64,000 nt of DNA from Moraxella osloensis (GCF_001553955.1 NZ_CP014234.1:558001-622000), one strand, 5' to 3'. Counted from the first letter of the stretch, positions 37,657-46,431 are shown. The notes: generated by a model from the letters alone, not told the origin. Numbers and translations are program-made.

Positions 37657-38448
37657 ATGGACAATCATTACCAGCCCCCAAAAATTTGGACAAATGATAG
37701 CCAAAACGGTGGCAAATTTGCCAGTACCAACCGCCCCACCGCAGGAGCGACCCACGAGCAACATTTACCGATTGGTAACAATCCTTTGCAGCTTTACACT
37801 TTAAACACCCCAAACGGCATCAAAATCAATATCTTACTTGAAGAATTGGCAGAGCTCGGTATTGAGGGCGCACAGTATGACGCCTTCAAAATCGACATCA
37901 TGAATGGCGACCAATTTGGCTCAGATTTTGTTGCCATCAATCCCAATTCAAAAATCCCCGCACTGGTGGATAACAGCGTTAATCCACCGATTAAAGTGTT
38001 TGAATCAGGCGCTATTTTGCTATACCTTGCCGAAAAATTTGGGCAGTTTATCCCAGCAGACACCGCCAAACGTGCCGAATGTTTGTCATGGCTGTTTTGG
38101 CAAATGGGCGCTGCGCCGTATGTCGGTGGCGGCTTTGGGCATTTTTATGCATATGCCCCAGAGAAGTTTGAATATGCTATCAATCGCTTTACCATGGAAA
38201 CCAAACGCCAATTAGATTTACTCGACCAACATTTAGCGACTCACACGTTTATGGTAGGTGATGACTACAGTATCGCGGATATGGCGATTTGGGCATGGTA
38301 TGGACAGTTGGCACTGGGCAAATTGTATAACGCTGGCGAGTTTTTACAAGTGCAAAACTACACCCACCTACAACGCTGGGCAAAAAACCTGCATGACCGT
38401 CCTGCCGTGCAACGCGCTTTAACCCTACCCCTACAACCGATTGCCTAA
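37657..38448 (+). CDS. yghU: YghU-type glutathione S-transferase
   Basis: 263 residues with the Nu-class YghU/YfcG layout: a 50-residue N-terminal extension, a thioredoxin-like domain (LYTLNTPNGIKINILLEELA, about 47-66, then NPNSKIPALVD and FESGAILLYLAEKF) and an all-helical C-terminal domain with YSIADMAIWAWYG. YghU enzymes bind two glutathiones and have disulfide reductase or peroxidase activity in the cytoplasm. ATG 37657 has AAGGA 7 nt upstream. It sits 63 bp after alaS with no terminator seen between them. Confidence 0.9.
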   Translation: MDNHYQPPKIWTNDSQNGGKFASTNRPTAGATHEQHLPIGNNPLQLYTLNTPNGIKINILLEELAELGIEGAQYDAFKIDIMNGDQFGSDFVAINPNSKIPALVDNSVNPPIKVFESGAILLYLAEKFGQFIPADTAKRAECLSWLFWQMGAAPYVGGGFGHFYAYAPEKFEYAINRFTMETKRQLDLLDQHLATHTFMVGDDYSIADMAIWAWYGQLALGKLYNAGEFLQVQNYTHLQRWAKNLHDRPAVQRALTLPLQPIA

Positions 38449-38495
38449 ACTGATAACTTTTGGTTCATAATACCCATCCAATTTTCAGCCAGTCA

Positions 38496-38530
38496 TTTGG
38501 GGATTTTTGGCAATTTTGCCTTGCCCCAAA
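38496..38530 (+). other. Stem-loop upstream of lysC
   Basis: TTTGGGG (38496-38502) pairs with CCCCAAA (38524-38530), and inside it GGCAA pairs with TTGCC. No T tract follows. It ends immediately before TTGACA (38532-38537), a possible lysC -35 element whose -10 is unclear. It may be a weak terminator for yghU or a regulatory hairpin. Confidence 0.4.
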
Positions 38531-38676
38531 ATTGACAAATATGGTATAAAGTACCGTTTAATTTACGTCTCGTGACATTGTAAACAATCTACTAAGCAAT
38601 CCATCAGGCACTTGGTATGGCAAGTCTTGGATAGCGATTCAAACAACGTGCGCGATAATTATAGGGTGTATTGACA

Positions 38677-39960
38677 ATGGCTTTAATCGTACAAAAATAC
38701 GGTGGTACGTCGATGGGTAGTATCGAACGTATCAAAAATGTGGCACAGCGCGTCAAACGTTGGCATGACAATGGTCATCAGGTGGTGGTTGTCGTCTCTG
38801 CCATGAGTGGCGAGACCAATCGCTTGATTGATTTGGCACGTCAAATCAGTAAAGAACCAAACGCTCGTGAATACGACCAAATGGTGTCAACCGGTGAGCA
38901 AGTATCGATTTCTTTACTTGCTATGGCATTAAATGAAATCGGTGTGAGCGCCAAGTCAATGACGGGCGGACAAGTGGCGATTCGTACCGATGATAGTCAT
39001 ACCAAAGCTCGTATCCAACATATCGATGATAGTCAGATTCGCGCCGCACTCGATGCTGGTATGGTCGTTGTGGTGGCGGGTTTTCAAGGCGTGGATGATA
39101 AAGGAGACATCAACACCTTAGGTCGTGGTGGCTCGGACACCACCGGGGTTGCGCTGGCTGCTGCCTTATCTGCCGATGAATGTCAAATCTATACCGATGT
39201 CGACGGCGTGTATACTACCGACCCACGGGTGACACCAAAAGCCAAAAAATTATCAAAAATTACCTTTGAAGAAATGCTAGAAATGGCAAGCCTTGGCTCA
39301 AAAGTGTTGCAAATTCGCTCGGTTGAATTTGCCGGAAAATACCAAGTACCTCTGCGTGTTTTATCCAGTTTTGATGAAAACGCCGATGGTAAATTCGATG
39401 ATGATTTTAAAAAGAATGTAGGTACATTAATTACCACCGATGAGGGAGACAGCATGGAACAACCAATTATTTCGGGCATCGCCTTTAACCGTGACGAGGC
39501 TAAAGTATCTATTTTAGCAGTGCCTGATCGTCCTGGTATTGCGTCATCGATTTTAAGCCCCATCAGTGCTGCCAATATCGAAATCGATATGATTATCCAA
39601 AACATCGCAGAAAACGGATTGACCGACTTTACCTTTACTGTTAACCGTGGGGATTTTGATAAAACCCTAGCGATTTTGGGTGACAATCTTGCTGAGATTG
39701 GCGACAAAGAAATCGTGAGCAATAACAAAGTGGTTAAAGTATCACTAGTGGGTGTTGGGATGCGTTCACATGCAGGCGTGGCAAGCAAAATGTTTGAAAC
39801 ACTGGCAGAAAACAACATCAATATCCAAATGATTTCTACCAGCGAAATCAAAATCTCGGTACTGATTCAAGAAGAACAACTGGAAAAAGCGGTTAAAGCT
39901 TTACATACCGCTTTTGGTCTTGACCGTGAAGACGGTGAAAGCAAGGTTGCTGGATTATAA
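38677..39960 (+). CDS. lysC: Aspartate kinase
   Basis: Phosphorylates aspartate, the first step to lysine, threonine, methionine and diaminopimelate. 427 residues. The kinase domain begins ALIVQKYGGTSMGS and includes GRGGSDTTGVALAAAL (about residues 148-163) and the aspartate-binding DVDGVYTTDPR (about 174). Two ACT regulatory domains occupy the last 165 residues (ILAVPDRPGIASSILSPIS and VSLVGVGMRSHAGVASKMF), so feedback inhibition is expected. ATG 38677 is preferred over the TTG two codons earlier. A terminator separates it from csrA. Confidence 0.96.
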   Translation: MALIVQKYGGTSMGSIERIKNVAQRVKRWHDNGHQVVVVVSAMSGETNRLIDLARQISKEPNAREYDQMVSTGEQVSISLLAMALNEIGVSAKSMTGGQVAIRTDDSHTKARIQHIDDSQIRAALDAGMVVVVAGFQGVDDKGDINTLGRGGSDTTGVALAAALSADECQIYTDVDGVYTTDPRVTPKAKKLSKITFEEMLEMASLGSKVLQIRSVEFAGKYQVPLRVLSSFDENADGKFDDDFKKNVGTLITTDEGDSMEQPIISGIAFNRDEAKVSILAVPDRPGIASSILSPISAANIEIDMIIQNIAENGLTDFTFTVNRGDFDKTLAILGDNLAEIGDKEIVSNNKVVKVSLVGVGMRSHAGVASKMFETLAENNINIQMISTSEIKISVLIQEEQLEKAVKALHTAFGLDREDGESKVAGL

Positions 39961-39985
39961 GAAATTTGTAATTCTCCACAAAAAC

Positions 39986-40026
39986 AAGGTTAATATCTGC
40001 GTTTTGCGGGTGTTAACCTTTTTTTT
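39986..40026 (+). terminator. Intrinsic terminator of lysC
   Basis: AAGGTTAA (39986-39993) pairs with TTAACCTT (40013-40020), with an inner GCG pairing, followed by T's. It lies 25 bp after the lysC stop. Confidence 0.75.
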
Positions 40027-40278
40027 ACTTCAGCATTTCGTTTATAATGGCATCTCGTTTATTGGGCACAAACGCAACTGACCCCTCAATGCCTATTTTG
40101 ACTGTTGGCAAATAGCCGCCAAGCATGATGAGTTGGCTTAAATTATGCCCTTGCAGTCTGTCTTTAACGTATCATTGGGCAATGATACATGATAATATAT
40201 TTGACGAATTTAGCTAATTTATCGTTGAATCATCATAGGACATTGATGGTACTTGTTGCGACATAAGGAGTGTGACGC
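40027..40278. other. csrA leader region
   Basis: About 250 bp before csrA. I see no gene. An imperfect repeat around ATCATTGGGCAATGAT (40171-40186) is a 16-bp palindrome that may be an operator or a small hairpin. A strong ribosome binding site AAGGAG ends the region. Confidence 0.4.
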
Positions 40279-40719
40279 ATGTTAATTTTGACTCGCCGTG
40301 TTGGCGAAACGTTAATGATAGGTGACGAAGTCAGTGTCACCGTACTGGGTGTAAAAGGTAACCAAGTCAGACTGGGCGTCAATGCGCCAAAAGACATTGC
40401 CGTACACCGTGAAGAGATTTATCAAAGAATTCTACATGAACGAACTGGGCATGAACGGACTGGGCATGAACGCATGGGTTATGATAATCACCCAGTCGAT
40501 TTTGCCGCCCATGATAGAATGGGTCAAGACCGCAGTGGTTTTGGGGCAGCCAGTCATGAGGCCTTTCCCCAAGGGCGCAGCAAACCCTCTCAACCGCGCA
40601 ACAGCGGTCAGCAAATGGGTCATTTAGAAAACCGTGTGGAAAACCGCGGTTTTGGTCAGACCAACAGTAATTTTAACCCAGCTTTTGATCCGTTTGAGGA
40701 CGATTATTTTAATCGTTAA
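40279..40719 (+). CDS. csrA: CsrA/RsmA post-transcriptional regulator with long C-terminal tail
   Basis: The first 52 residues are a canonical Csr[41 protein letters not shown]. CsrA dimers bind GGA motifs in mRNA leaders and change translation or stability. Ordinary CsrA has 60-70 residues; this one has 146. The extra 94 residues are hydrophilic, apparently disordered and rich in H, R, G, N, D and F, starting with three tandem His-Glu-Arg-(Thr/Met)-Gly units and ending [10 protein letters not shown]. Extended CsrA proteins are known in Moraxellaceae such as Acinetobacter. ATG 40279 follows AAGGAG. The start, frame and stop are clean, so this is not a read-through artefact. Confidence 0.92.
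   Translation: MLILTRRVGETLMIGDEVSVTVLGVKGNQVRLGVNAPKDIAVHREEIYQRILHERTGHERTGHERMGYDNHPVDFAAHDRMGQDRSGFGAASHEAFPQGRSKPSQPRNSGQQMGHLENRVENRGFGQTNSNFNPAFDPFEDDYFNR
40435..40479 (+). repeat. 15-bp tandem repeat in the csrA tail
   Basis: Three 15-bp units, CATGAACGAACTGGG, CATGAACGGACTGGG and CATGAACGCATGGGT, in frame, encode the His-Glu-Arg-x-Gly repeats. Copy-number change would keep the frame. Confidence 0.85.
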
Positions 40720-40751
40720 TGACGGTCGCTATTTTGACTTTTGGAGTAACT

Positions 40752-41126
40752 ATGAGCGCTATTGATAAGCTAGAACTATCAAAACTATTAGCTAAATTAG
40801 AAAACAAATCGCTAGATTTTGCTTCCGTACTGGCTATTATCGATAGTTACTATGACTATCGCCCAACTGAGTTTGTCAATGGCGAAGTACATAATGCGGC
40901 TGGCGAAAATGAAGGCAGTGCGAAAGTATTCGGCTTTGCGCTACTCAACCATTTGACCCAACAAGATACGCTAAAACTGTTTGCTGAGCACTATGACAGT
41001 GTTAAAGCAGAGCCAAAAGGTACAAACCATGCCAATATCCGTAACTTTAGCTTTTTTGGCTGGCAAGGCTTTTTGATGCAGCGTAACTGTTTAGTGCCAA
41101 AAGCGTTAACGTCAAAAGCGTCATAA
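40752..41126 (+). CDS. HopJ-family protein
   Basis: 124 residues matching the HopJ family: LLAKLENKSLDFASVLAIID near the start, the signature DYRPTEFVNGEVHNAAGENE (about residues 35-54) and NHANIRNFSFFGWQGF near the end. The family name comes from a type III effector candidate, but members are widespread in bacteria without type III secretion, so an effector role should not be assumed here. I chose ATG 40752 because GGAG lies 5-6 nt upstream; the ORF opens at 40719, overlapping the csrA stop. It is 32 bp downstream of csrA and probably cotranscribed with it. Confidence 0.8.
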   Translation: MSAIDKLELSKLLAKLENKSLDFASVLAIIDSYYDYRPTEFVNGEVHNAAGENEGSAKVFGFALLNHLTQQDTLKLFAEHYDSVKAEPKGTNHANIRNFSFFGWQGFLMQRNCLVPKALTSKAS

Positions 41127-41177
41127 CCTCATCGAAAATACTTAAGTCTTAAAATCTAACTGTTTTTTGCGTCAAAC

Positions 41178-41204
41178 AAGGCAGCCGATGGGTTGCCTTT
41201 TTTT
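41178..41204 (+). terminator. Intrinsic terminator after the HopJ-family gene
   Basis: AAGGCAGCC and GGTTGCCTT form a 9-bp stem with one G-T pair around a 4-nt loop, followed by T7. Confidence 0.85.
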
Positions 41205-41218
41205 ATGCAATGTTTTTT

Positions 41219-41290
41219 ATTTTAAAGAATAGTTTTGATTTTAAAGAATAGTTTTGAGAGACTTATTGGTTATTGGTTATTGGTTATTGG
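41219..41290. repeat. Two adjacent tandem arrays, 19 bp x2 and 7 bp x4
   Basis: ATTTTAAAGAATAGTTTTG is repeated exactly twice (41219-41256); TTATTGG is repeated four times (41263-41290). The last 7-bp unit contains the tadA stop codon, so the array reaches into the 3' end of tadA and codes its final two residues. Confidence 0.9.
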
Positions 41291-41817
41291 TTTGCCCTTA
41301 ACTGCTGGCGCAGTTGTTTTTTTTGCTCACGGCGATGGCGAAAAAAATCCTGCAACAACGCGCGACTTTGCTCTGCCATCACGCCTTGTTTTACGGTCAA
41401 AAAATGATTATAAAACGCCACTTGGCTAAAATCCTGTTGGCTGACAATCATGCCTGCTTTCGGCTCTGTCGCTGCAAACACCAAGCGCGACACTCTGGCG
41501 TGAATAATCGCTCCTAGACACATGGTGCAAGGCTCAAGCGTGACAAACAGTTCACAATCCGCTGGCAGACGGTAATTGTCAAAATATTGACATGCCTGCC
41601 TTATTGCCACTATTTCGGCGTGGGCCGTGGCATCATGACTTAAAATCGGTTGATTGTAGCCTTTGGCGATGATGGTGCCTTGATGCACAATCACCGCACC
41701 CACTGGCACTTCGCCCCTCTCTCCGCCCTCGGCTGCAACGTCAAGCGCCGCTTGCATAAAGGTCTCATCGCTGTCACAAAAGCCGCTGTCACAACAGTTA
41801 TGTTCACTTGCATTCAT
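41284..41817 (-). CDS. tadA: tRNA adenosine(34) deaminase TadA
   Basis: Deaminates adenosine 34 to inosine in tRNA-Arg(ACG), needed to read CGN codons. 177 residues. Zinc ligands and the catalytic Glu: HAE (residues 66-68) and PCTMC (about 95-100), followed by LGAIIHARVSRLVFAATEPKAG. The first 18 residues, Cys- and Asp-rich, form an extension before the usual start of the fold. It lies 17 bp after ung on the same strand and is probably in one transcript with it. The 3' end runs into a tandem repeat. Confidence 0.95.
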   Translation of the reverse strand: MNASEHNCCDSGFCDSDETFMQAALDVAAEGGERGEVPVGAVIVHQGTIIAKGYNQPILSHDATAHAEIVAIRQACQYFDNYRLPADCELFVTLEPCTMCLGAIIHARVSRLVFAATEPKAGMIVSQQDFSQVAFYNHFLTVKQGVMAEQSRALLQDFFRHRREQKKQLRQQLRANQ

Positions 41818-41834
41818 TTATGATACCACCCAAA

Positions 41835-42551
41835 CTACTGTGGCAACTGCCAATCTATTGGGCTTTTGCCGTGCGCCATCAGATAATCATTGGCTTTGGA
41901 AAAAGGACGGGTACCAAAAAAACCACCCCGATTGGCACCAAGCGGTGACGGATGCGTGCCTGTAATGATTAAATGCTTAGAGGTATCGATAAAACGGCCT
42001 TTTTTCTGCGCGTAACTGCCCCATAGGATAAAGACACAGTGCTCACAGTGCTGATTGACAGCCTCAATCACTGCATCAGTGAATGTTTCCCAGCCAATAC
42101 GTTGATGGCTGCCTGCCTGCCCTGCTTCTACAGATAGCATACTGTTGAGTAGCAGCACCCCTTGGGTTGCCCAATGGGTCAAATCGCCATGTTTTGACGG
42201 GGCGATACCCAAATCGGCGGCAAGCTCTCGTAAAATATTTTGTAGGCTCGGGGGTTTGGGAATAGCTTTGGGTACAGAAAAAGATAACCCCATCGCTTGT
42301 CCTGCGCCATGGTACGGGTCTTGACCCAAAATCACTACTTTAACCTGCGACAAAGGCGTCAAATTAAACGCATTGAACATCTGACTACCCGATGGATAAA
42401 TCACTTTTTGCGCATGATATTGATCTCGCAAAAACTGGCGAATCTTATCCATATTGCTGCTCGTTAGTTCTGTCGCCAAGGCGTGCTTCCAATCGTCAGG
42501 CATTTTGACATTGGCTAAAATTTGTTGTTGTTCAGGCGTTAATGTTTTCAT
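41835..42551 (-). CDS. ung: Uracil-DNA glycosylase
   Basis: Removes uracil from DNA, starting base excision repair. 238 residues. It has the water-activating motif GQDPYHGAGQA (about residues 75-85), the pocket region VLLLNSMLSVEAGQAGSHQ and the DNA-intercalation motif HPSPLGANRG (about 201-210). ATG 42551 starts the ung-tadA pair. A terminator of the upstream maoC-type gene separates it from 42670. Confidence 0.97.
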   Translation of the reverse strand: MKTLTPEQQQILANVKMPDDWKHALATELTSSNMDKIRQFLRDQYHAQKVIYPSGSQMFNAFNLTPLSQVKVVILGQDPYHGAGQAMGLSFSVPKAIPKPPSLQNILRELAADLGIAPSKHGDLTHWATQGVLLLNSMLSVEAGQAGSHQRIGWETFTDAVIEAVNQHCEHCVFILWGSYAQKKGRFIDTSKHLIITGTHPSPLGANRGGFFGTRPFSKANDYLMAHGKSPIDWQLPQ

Positions 42552-42576
42552 GGTTTATCTGCTATCAAAAAATTAT

Positions 42577-42604
42577 AAAAAAAGCCAAAGAATTTCTTGG
42601 CTTT
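42577..42604 (-). terminator. Intrinsic terminator of the MaoC-type gene
   Basis: On the minus strand AAAGCCAAGA and TCTTTGGCTTTTTTT form a stem with a T7 tail, 66 bp behind the hydratase stop codon and just before ung. Confidence 0.85.
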
Positions 42605-42669
42605 ATTGTAGCAAATAATTGTCGTCAATAACTGCAACACTTTGATGTTGTCTATTTTATACCGACTGA

Positions 42670-43158
42670 TTATTCTGTGAAGGTTTGACGCAGGGTAAAA
42701 TCATCTAATTTGACCGCTTCACGGCTGGTTTTTTCAGTGGGGGGAATTACTTGCGCTTCGCCTGTCACTACCGCTTTACCCTCTTGATTGGTCACTTGGC
42801 AATCTAACACCACCCATTTTTTGCTATCGTCTTTACTTTTCACGGTCAAGGTCGCGGTTAAAGTATCATCGATATGCACAGGACGACGAAACGACAAGCT
42901 TTGGTTCAGATAAATTGTCCCCAAGCCTGGAAATTTGGTACCAATCAAGGCTGATAATAGACCGGCTGTCCACATACCATGCGCAATCACGCCTTTAAAC
43001 TGGCTCTGCTCGGCATACTCATTATCGAGATGCGCAGGGTTGTAGTCATGGGTAACAAGCGCAAATGCTTTGACATCATCTGCGGTCACTTGGCGGGTCA
43101 TGCTGGCAGTTTGCCCGATAGTTAATTCCTCATAGGTAAAATTACTAAAAATTGTCAT
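42670..43158 (-). CDS. MaoC-family (R)-enoyl-CoA hydratase
   Basis: 162-residue hot-dog-fold protein of the PhaJ type. The hydratase-2 signature is present: the catalytic Asp/His loop ALVTHDYNPAHLDNEYA (about residues 32-48), followed by VIAHGMWTAGLLSALIGTKFPG. Such enzymes hydrate trans-2-enoyl-CoA to (R)-3-hydroxyacyl-CoA, linking fatty acid oxidation to polyhydroxyalkanoate or other pathways. ATG 43158 has AAGGA upstream. It is monocistronic; no pha gene is nearby, so the pathway cannot be named. Confidence 0.88.
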   Translation of the reverse strand: MTIFSNFTYEELTIGQTASMTRQVTADDVKAFALVTHDYNPAHLDNEYAEQSQFKGVIAHGMWTAGLLSALIGTKFPGLGTIYLNQSLSFRRPVHIDDTLTATLTVKSKDDSKKWVVLDCQVTNQEGKAVVTGEAQVIPPTEKTSREAVKLDDFTLRQTFTE

Positions 43159-43694
43159 TGTCCGTCCTTTTGTTTTTGTTGATTAATTTTATAAAAACCA
43201 CGATTACAAAATCGTTTTGATGGTTTGACTATAGTTCGACTATAGCATAAATTTTGCAAATTTTTATGACAATGACTACGCATTCATCAACCCATCTGAT
43301 TTTAATAATTACAAATTTTTTATCTTTTTGCTTGACTTGATGAACTGCTAATAAAATCAAGCGTCTAGCATTTTTGCAAAAAAATAGGCAAAAAATTGAA
43401 AAAAATACAAGCTAGAATTACAAATTTTTTTACGCTATATTGTGCGAAATAATAAAACAACCCCTAGATATAGTAGTTTTTTGCAAAACCTTGCAATAAT
43501 ACGGCAATGACTTTGCAATGCTATATACGTGACGTGGCCTCGGCTCAAAAGCCGTCGTTAAAAGCGGCATACACACTCACTATACTTTCGGTTAGCTGTT
43601 TTACTTGGCATTTTTATCTCACCACCTCTCACTCAGCGCCTTTTAAATACATACAGATATGACGTTGATAAACAGGTAAAAAAAGGAACGTATT
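43159..43694. other. Control region upstream of nrdA
   Basis: 536 bp, AT-rich, with several T and A tracts and no gene. The centre holds the paired NrdR-box-like sites (43431-43476). The remainder, up to the AAGGA ribosome binding site of nrdA, would be an unusually long leader of about 200 nt. Confidence 0.5.
43431..43476. promoter_or_regulatory. Candidate paired NrdR boxes of nrdA
   Basis: CCCCTAGATATAGTAG (43461-43476) keeps the core of the NrdR consensus. A second dyad, ACGCTATATTGTGC (43432-43445), is shorter but has the same C-T-A-T-A-T and T-G-T-G halves. Their centres are 30 bp apart, close to the roughly three helical turns usual for NrdR box pairs. TATATT in the first could be the -10 element. 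Confidence 0.45.
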
Positions 43695-45983
43695 ATGACT
43701 CGTACTGAAGATATCCTCGTGCAAAAACGCGACGGGCGTTTGGAAAAAATTGATTTGGATAAGATTCACCGAGTCATCGAGTGGGCAGCAGAAGGGCTTG
43801 ATAATGTGTCCGTCTCACAAGTAGAAATCAGCTCACACATCCAGTTTTATGACAAAATCACCACCAAAAGCATCCATGAAACCATCATTAAATCAGCCGC
43901 GGATTTGATTTCTGCAGCAACGCCTGATTATCAGTATTTGGCAGCGCGATTGGCAATTTTTCATTTACGCAAAATCGCGTTTGGTCAGTTTGAGCCGCCG
44001 CATTTATTTGACCATGTCACCAAACTGACCCAAGAAGGTCGTTACGATGCGCATATTTTGCAAGACTTTAGCAAAGAAGAATTTGATATACTCAATGACT
44101 ATATTGACCACAACCGTGATTTAAGCTTTGCGTATGCCGCCGTAAAACAAATGGAAGGCAAATATTTGGTGCAAGACCGCGTGACCAAACAAGTCTTTGA
44201 AAGCCCACAATTTTTGTATATGCTCGTCGGCATGTGTCTGTTTGCCAGTTACGACAAGCAATATGATAAGGCGGCGCGATTAGATTATATCAAGCGCTTT
44301 TATGACACCACGTCCACTTTCAAAATCTCACTACCAACGCCAATCATGTCGGGCGTGCGTACCCCATCGCGTCAGTTTAGCTCATGCGTACTCATTGAAT
44401 GTGATGATAGCTTAGACAGTATCAACGCCACCACCAGTGCCATCGTGCGTTATGTGTCACAGCGTGCCGGTATTGGTGTCAATGCGGGTCGTATTCGCGC
44501 ATTAGGTAGCCCAATCCGTGGCGGTGAAGCGCAGCACACTGGCTGTATTCCTTTTTACAAACTATTCCAAACTGCGGTTAAATGCTGCTCACAAGGTGGC
44601 GTGCGCGGTGGTGCAGCGACCTTGTTCTACCCGATTTGGCATTTGGAAGTGGAAAATCTGCTAGTGCTCAAAAACAACCGCGGCGTGGAAGACAATCGTG
44701 TTCGCCACATGGATTATGGCGTACAAATCAATAAAACCATTTATCAACGTTTGATTAAAAATCAAAACGTGACCCTGTTTTCACCATCGGATGTGCCAGG
44801 TTTATATGATGCTTTTTTTGCCGATCAAGCCGAGTTTGAGCGTTTGTATGAGCAATATGAGCAAGATGAATCCATTCGCAAACGCAGTGTGCCCGCGCAA
44901 GAGTTGTTTAGCTTGATGATGCAAGAGCGTGCCAGCACGGGTCGTATCTATGTGCAAAACGTGGACCATTGCAACACCCACAGTCCGTTTGACCCAACTG
45001 TCGCGCCAATTCGCCAATCGAATCTGTGTATGGAAATCGCGCTACCGACCCAACCCCTTGACAACATCAATGATGAAAGCGGTGAAATCGCCCTTTGTAC
45101 GTTATCAGGCATTAACTTGGGTGAAATCAACCAATTAGAAGACATCAAAGAGCCAGCGGAACTCATCGTACGCGCGCTAGATGCCTTGCTTGACTACCAA
45201 GACTACCCGGTCATCGCTGCTAAAAATGGCTCTATGAAACGTCGCACGCTGGGTATTGGTGTCATCAACTACGCCTATTATCTTGCCAAAAACGGCACCA
45301 AATATTCAGATCCTACTGCGCTCGGTTTAACCCATCGCACTTTTGAAGCCTTACAATATTATCTGTTGGTGGCGTCAAATAAACTGGCTAAAGAGCAAGG
45401 CGCGTGTCCTGCATTTGGCGACACCACGTATTCACAAGGTATTTTACCGATTGATACGTATAAAGCGGATATTGATGCGATTTGTAATGAGCCGCTACAA
45501 CTCGACTGGGAATCACTGCGTCATGATATCAAAACCCACGGTCTTCGTAACTCAACCTTGACCGCCTTGATGCCATCAGAAACCTCTAGCCAGATTGCTA
45601 ACGCAACTAATGGTATTGAGCCACCTCGCGGTCTGGTATCTGTCAAAGCATCAAAAGACGGTATTTTAAAACAAGTGGTGCCTGAGATTGATAAGCTCAA
45701 AGATCAATACGAGCTATTATGGCAAATGCCAAATAACAAAGGTTATTTGAGTCTTGTGGCGATTATGCAAAAATTCATTGACCAAAGTATCTCAGCTAAT
45801 ACCAACTACGACCCAACCAAGTTTGAAGATAGCCGTGTCCCGATGAAGGTGATGATTCAAGACTTGTTGATGGCGTACAAATTAGGTGTTAAGACGCTGT
45901 ACTATCATAACACCCGTGATGGCGCAAATGATGCCCAAGACGACCTAGAAAATGGTTGTGCTGGCGGCGCTTGTACTTTATAA
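43695..45983 (+). CDS. nrdA: Class Ia ribonucleotide reductase, alpha subunit
   Basis: Catalytic large subunit, 762 residues. The N-terminal ATP-cone with VQKRDGRLEKIDLDKIHRVI (about residues 9-28) is the allosteric activity site. The active-site cysteines lie in RQFSSCVLIE (about 231) and NLCMEIALPT (about 444, with the NxCxE motif). The C-terminus has the redox pair in ENGCAGGACTL that accepts electrons from thioredoxin. ATG 43695 has AAGGA 8 nt upstream. It is monocistronic, with its own terminator; the partner gene nrdB lies at 10216. Confidence 0.97.
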   Translation: MTRTEDILVQKRDGRLEKIDLDKIHRVIEWAAEGLDNVSVSQVEISSHIQFYDKITTKSIHETIIKSAADLISAATPDYQYLAARLAIFHLRKIAFGQFEPPHLFDHVTKLTQEGRYDAHILQDFSKEEFDILNDYIDHNRDLSFAYAAVKQMEGKYLVQDRVTKQVFESPQFLYMLVGMCLFASYDKQYDKAARLDYIKRFYDTTSTFKISLPTPIMSGVRTPSRQFSSCVLIECDDSLDSINATTSAIVRYVSQRAGIGVNAGRIRALGSPIRGGEAQHTGCIPFYKLFQTAVKCCSQGGVRGGAATLFYPIWHLEVENLLVLKNNRGVEDNRVRHMDYGVQINKTIYQRLIKNQNVTLFSPSDVPGLYDAFFADQAEFERLYEQYEQDESIRKRSVPAQELFSLMMQERASTGRIYVQNVDHCNTHSPFDPTVAPIRQSNLCMEIALPTQPLDNINDESGEIALCTLSGINLGEINQLEDIKEPAELIVRALDALLDYQDYPVIAAKNGSMKRRTLGIGVINYAYYLAKNGTKYSDPTALGLTHRTFEALQYYLLVASNKLAKEQGACPAFGDTTYSQGILPIDTYKADIDAICNEPLQLDWESLRHDIKTHGLRNSTLTALMPSETSSQIANATNGIEPPRGLVSVKASKDGILKQVVPEIDKLKDQYELLWQMPNNKGYLSLVAIMQKFIDQSISANTNYDPTKFEDSRVPMKVMIQDLLMAYKLGVKTLYYHNTRDGANDAQDDLENGCAGGACTL

Positions 45984-45992
45984 AAGATTATT

Positions 45993-46027
45993 TAGGGATA
46001 ATACTGATGAATTATCCCTAGTTTTTT
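45993..46027 (+). terminator. Intrinsic terminator of nrdA
   Basis: TAGGGATAAT (45993-46002) and ATTATCCCTA (46011-46020) are perfectly complementary around an 8-nt loop, followed by T6. Confidence 0.88.
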
Positions 46028-46276
46028 ATTCAATGATTTATCTTCAGTAAAAATAAATAAAAATGGCATAACCCGTTAAACTGATTATGCCATTGGTGAT
46101 AATAGATATTAGCCGTATCTATTATCAGGAAGTTAAGGCTATCGACTTCCACAAGTGGTATTGATAGTAAAATAACTTCTCTAAGTTTTGAGCCTGATAT
46201 TTTACACGCAATCAATATTCCTTGTTCATCAAAATTACTTGAAGTGATAGTCGTTATTTTCATTTTAAGGAAAATG

Positions 46277-46399
46277 ATGCTATATAAAGATGAAAAAGGT
46301 ACATATGTTTTAAGGCATTCCTTTACTACTAAAAGTGGTAAGAAAATCGTGTCTAAGAATGGAAAGCCTTTTAAAATCTATATTAGTAATAACAAATAG
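46277..46399 (+). CDS. Small basic protein of 40 residues, unknown
   Basis: Translates as MLYKDEKGTYVLRHSF, continuing TTKSGKKIVSKNG and ending KIYISNNK. It is short, basic (many Lys) and has no recognised family, but three signs support expression: AAGG (46267-46270) stands 6 nt before ATG 46277 (another ATG lies one codon earlier), the residue pattern alternates like beta strands, and a terminator hairpin follows 32 bp after the stop. Such a layout is typical of small single-gene units. Its function is unknown. Confidence 0.5.
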   Translation: MLYKDEKGTYVLRHSFTTKSGKKIVSKNGKPFKIYISNNK

Positions 46400-46431
46400 A
46401 TTTTAATTCTTAAATTATTTTGATGTAACAT

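Noticed and set aside
38449..38676. Lysine riboswitch before lysC
   Set aside because: One stem-loop is visible, but not the five-helix layout with its conserved core; feedback through the ACT domains is enough to explain control.
40752..41126. Type III secretion effector
   Set aside because: The HopJ family name is historical; no secretion genes are present and the gene follows csrA in what looks like a housekeeping unit.
46030..46263. 77-residue minus-strand ORF
   Set aside because: No recognisable product and a hydrophobic, low-complexity translation; the strand is antisense to the leader of a better supported small ORF.
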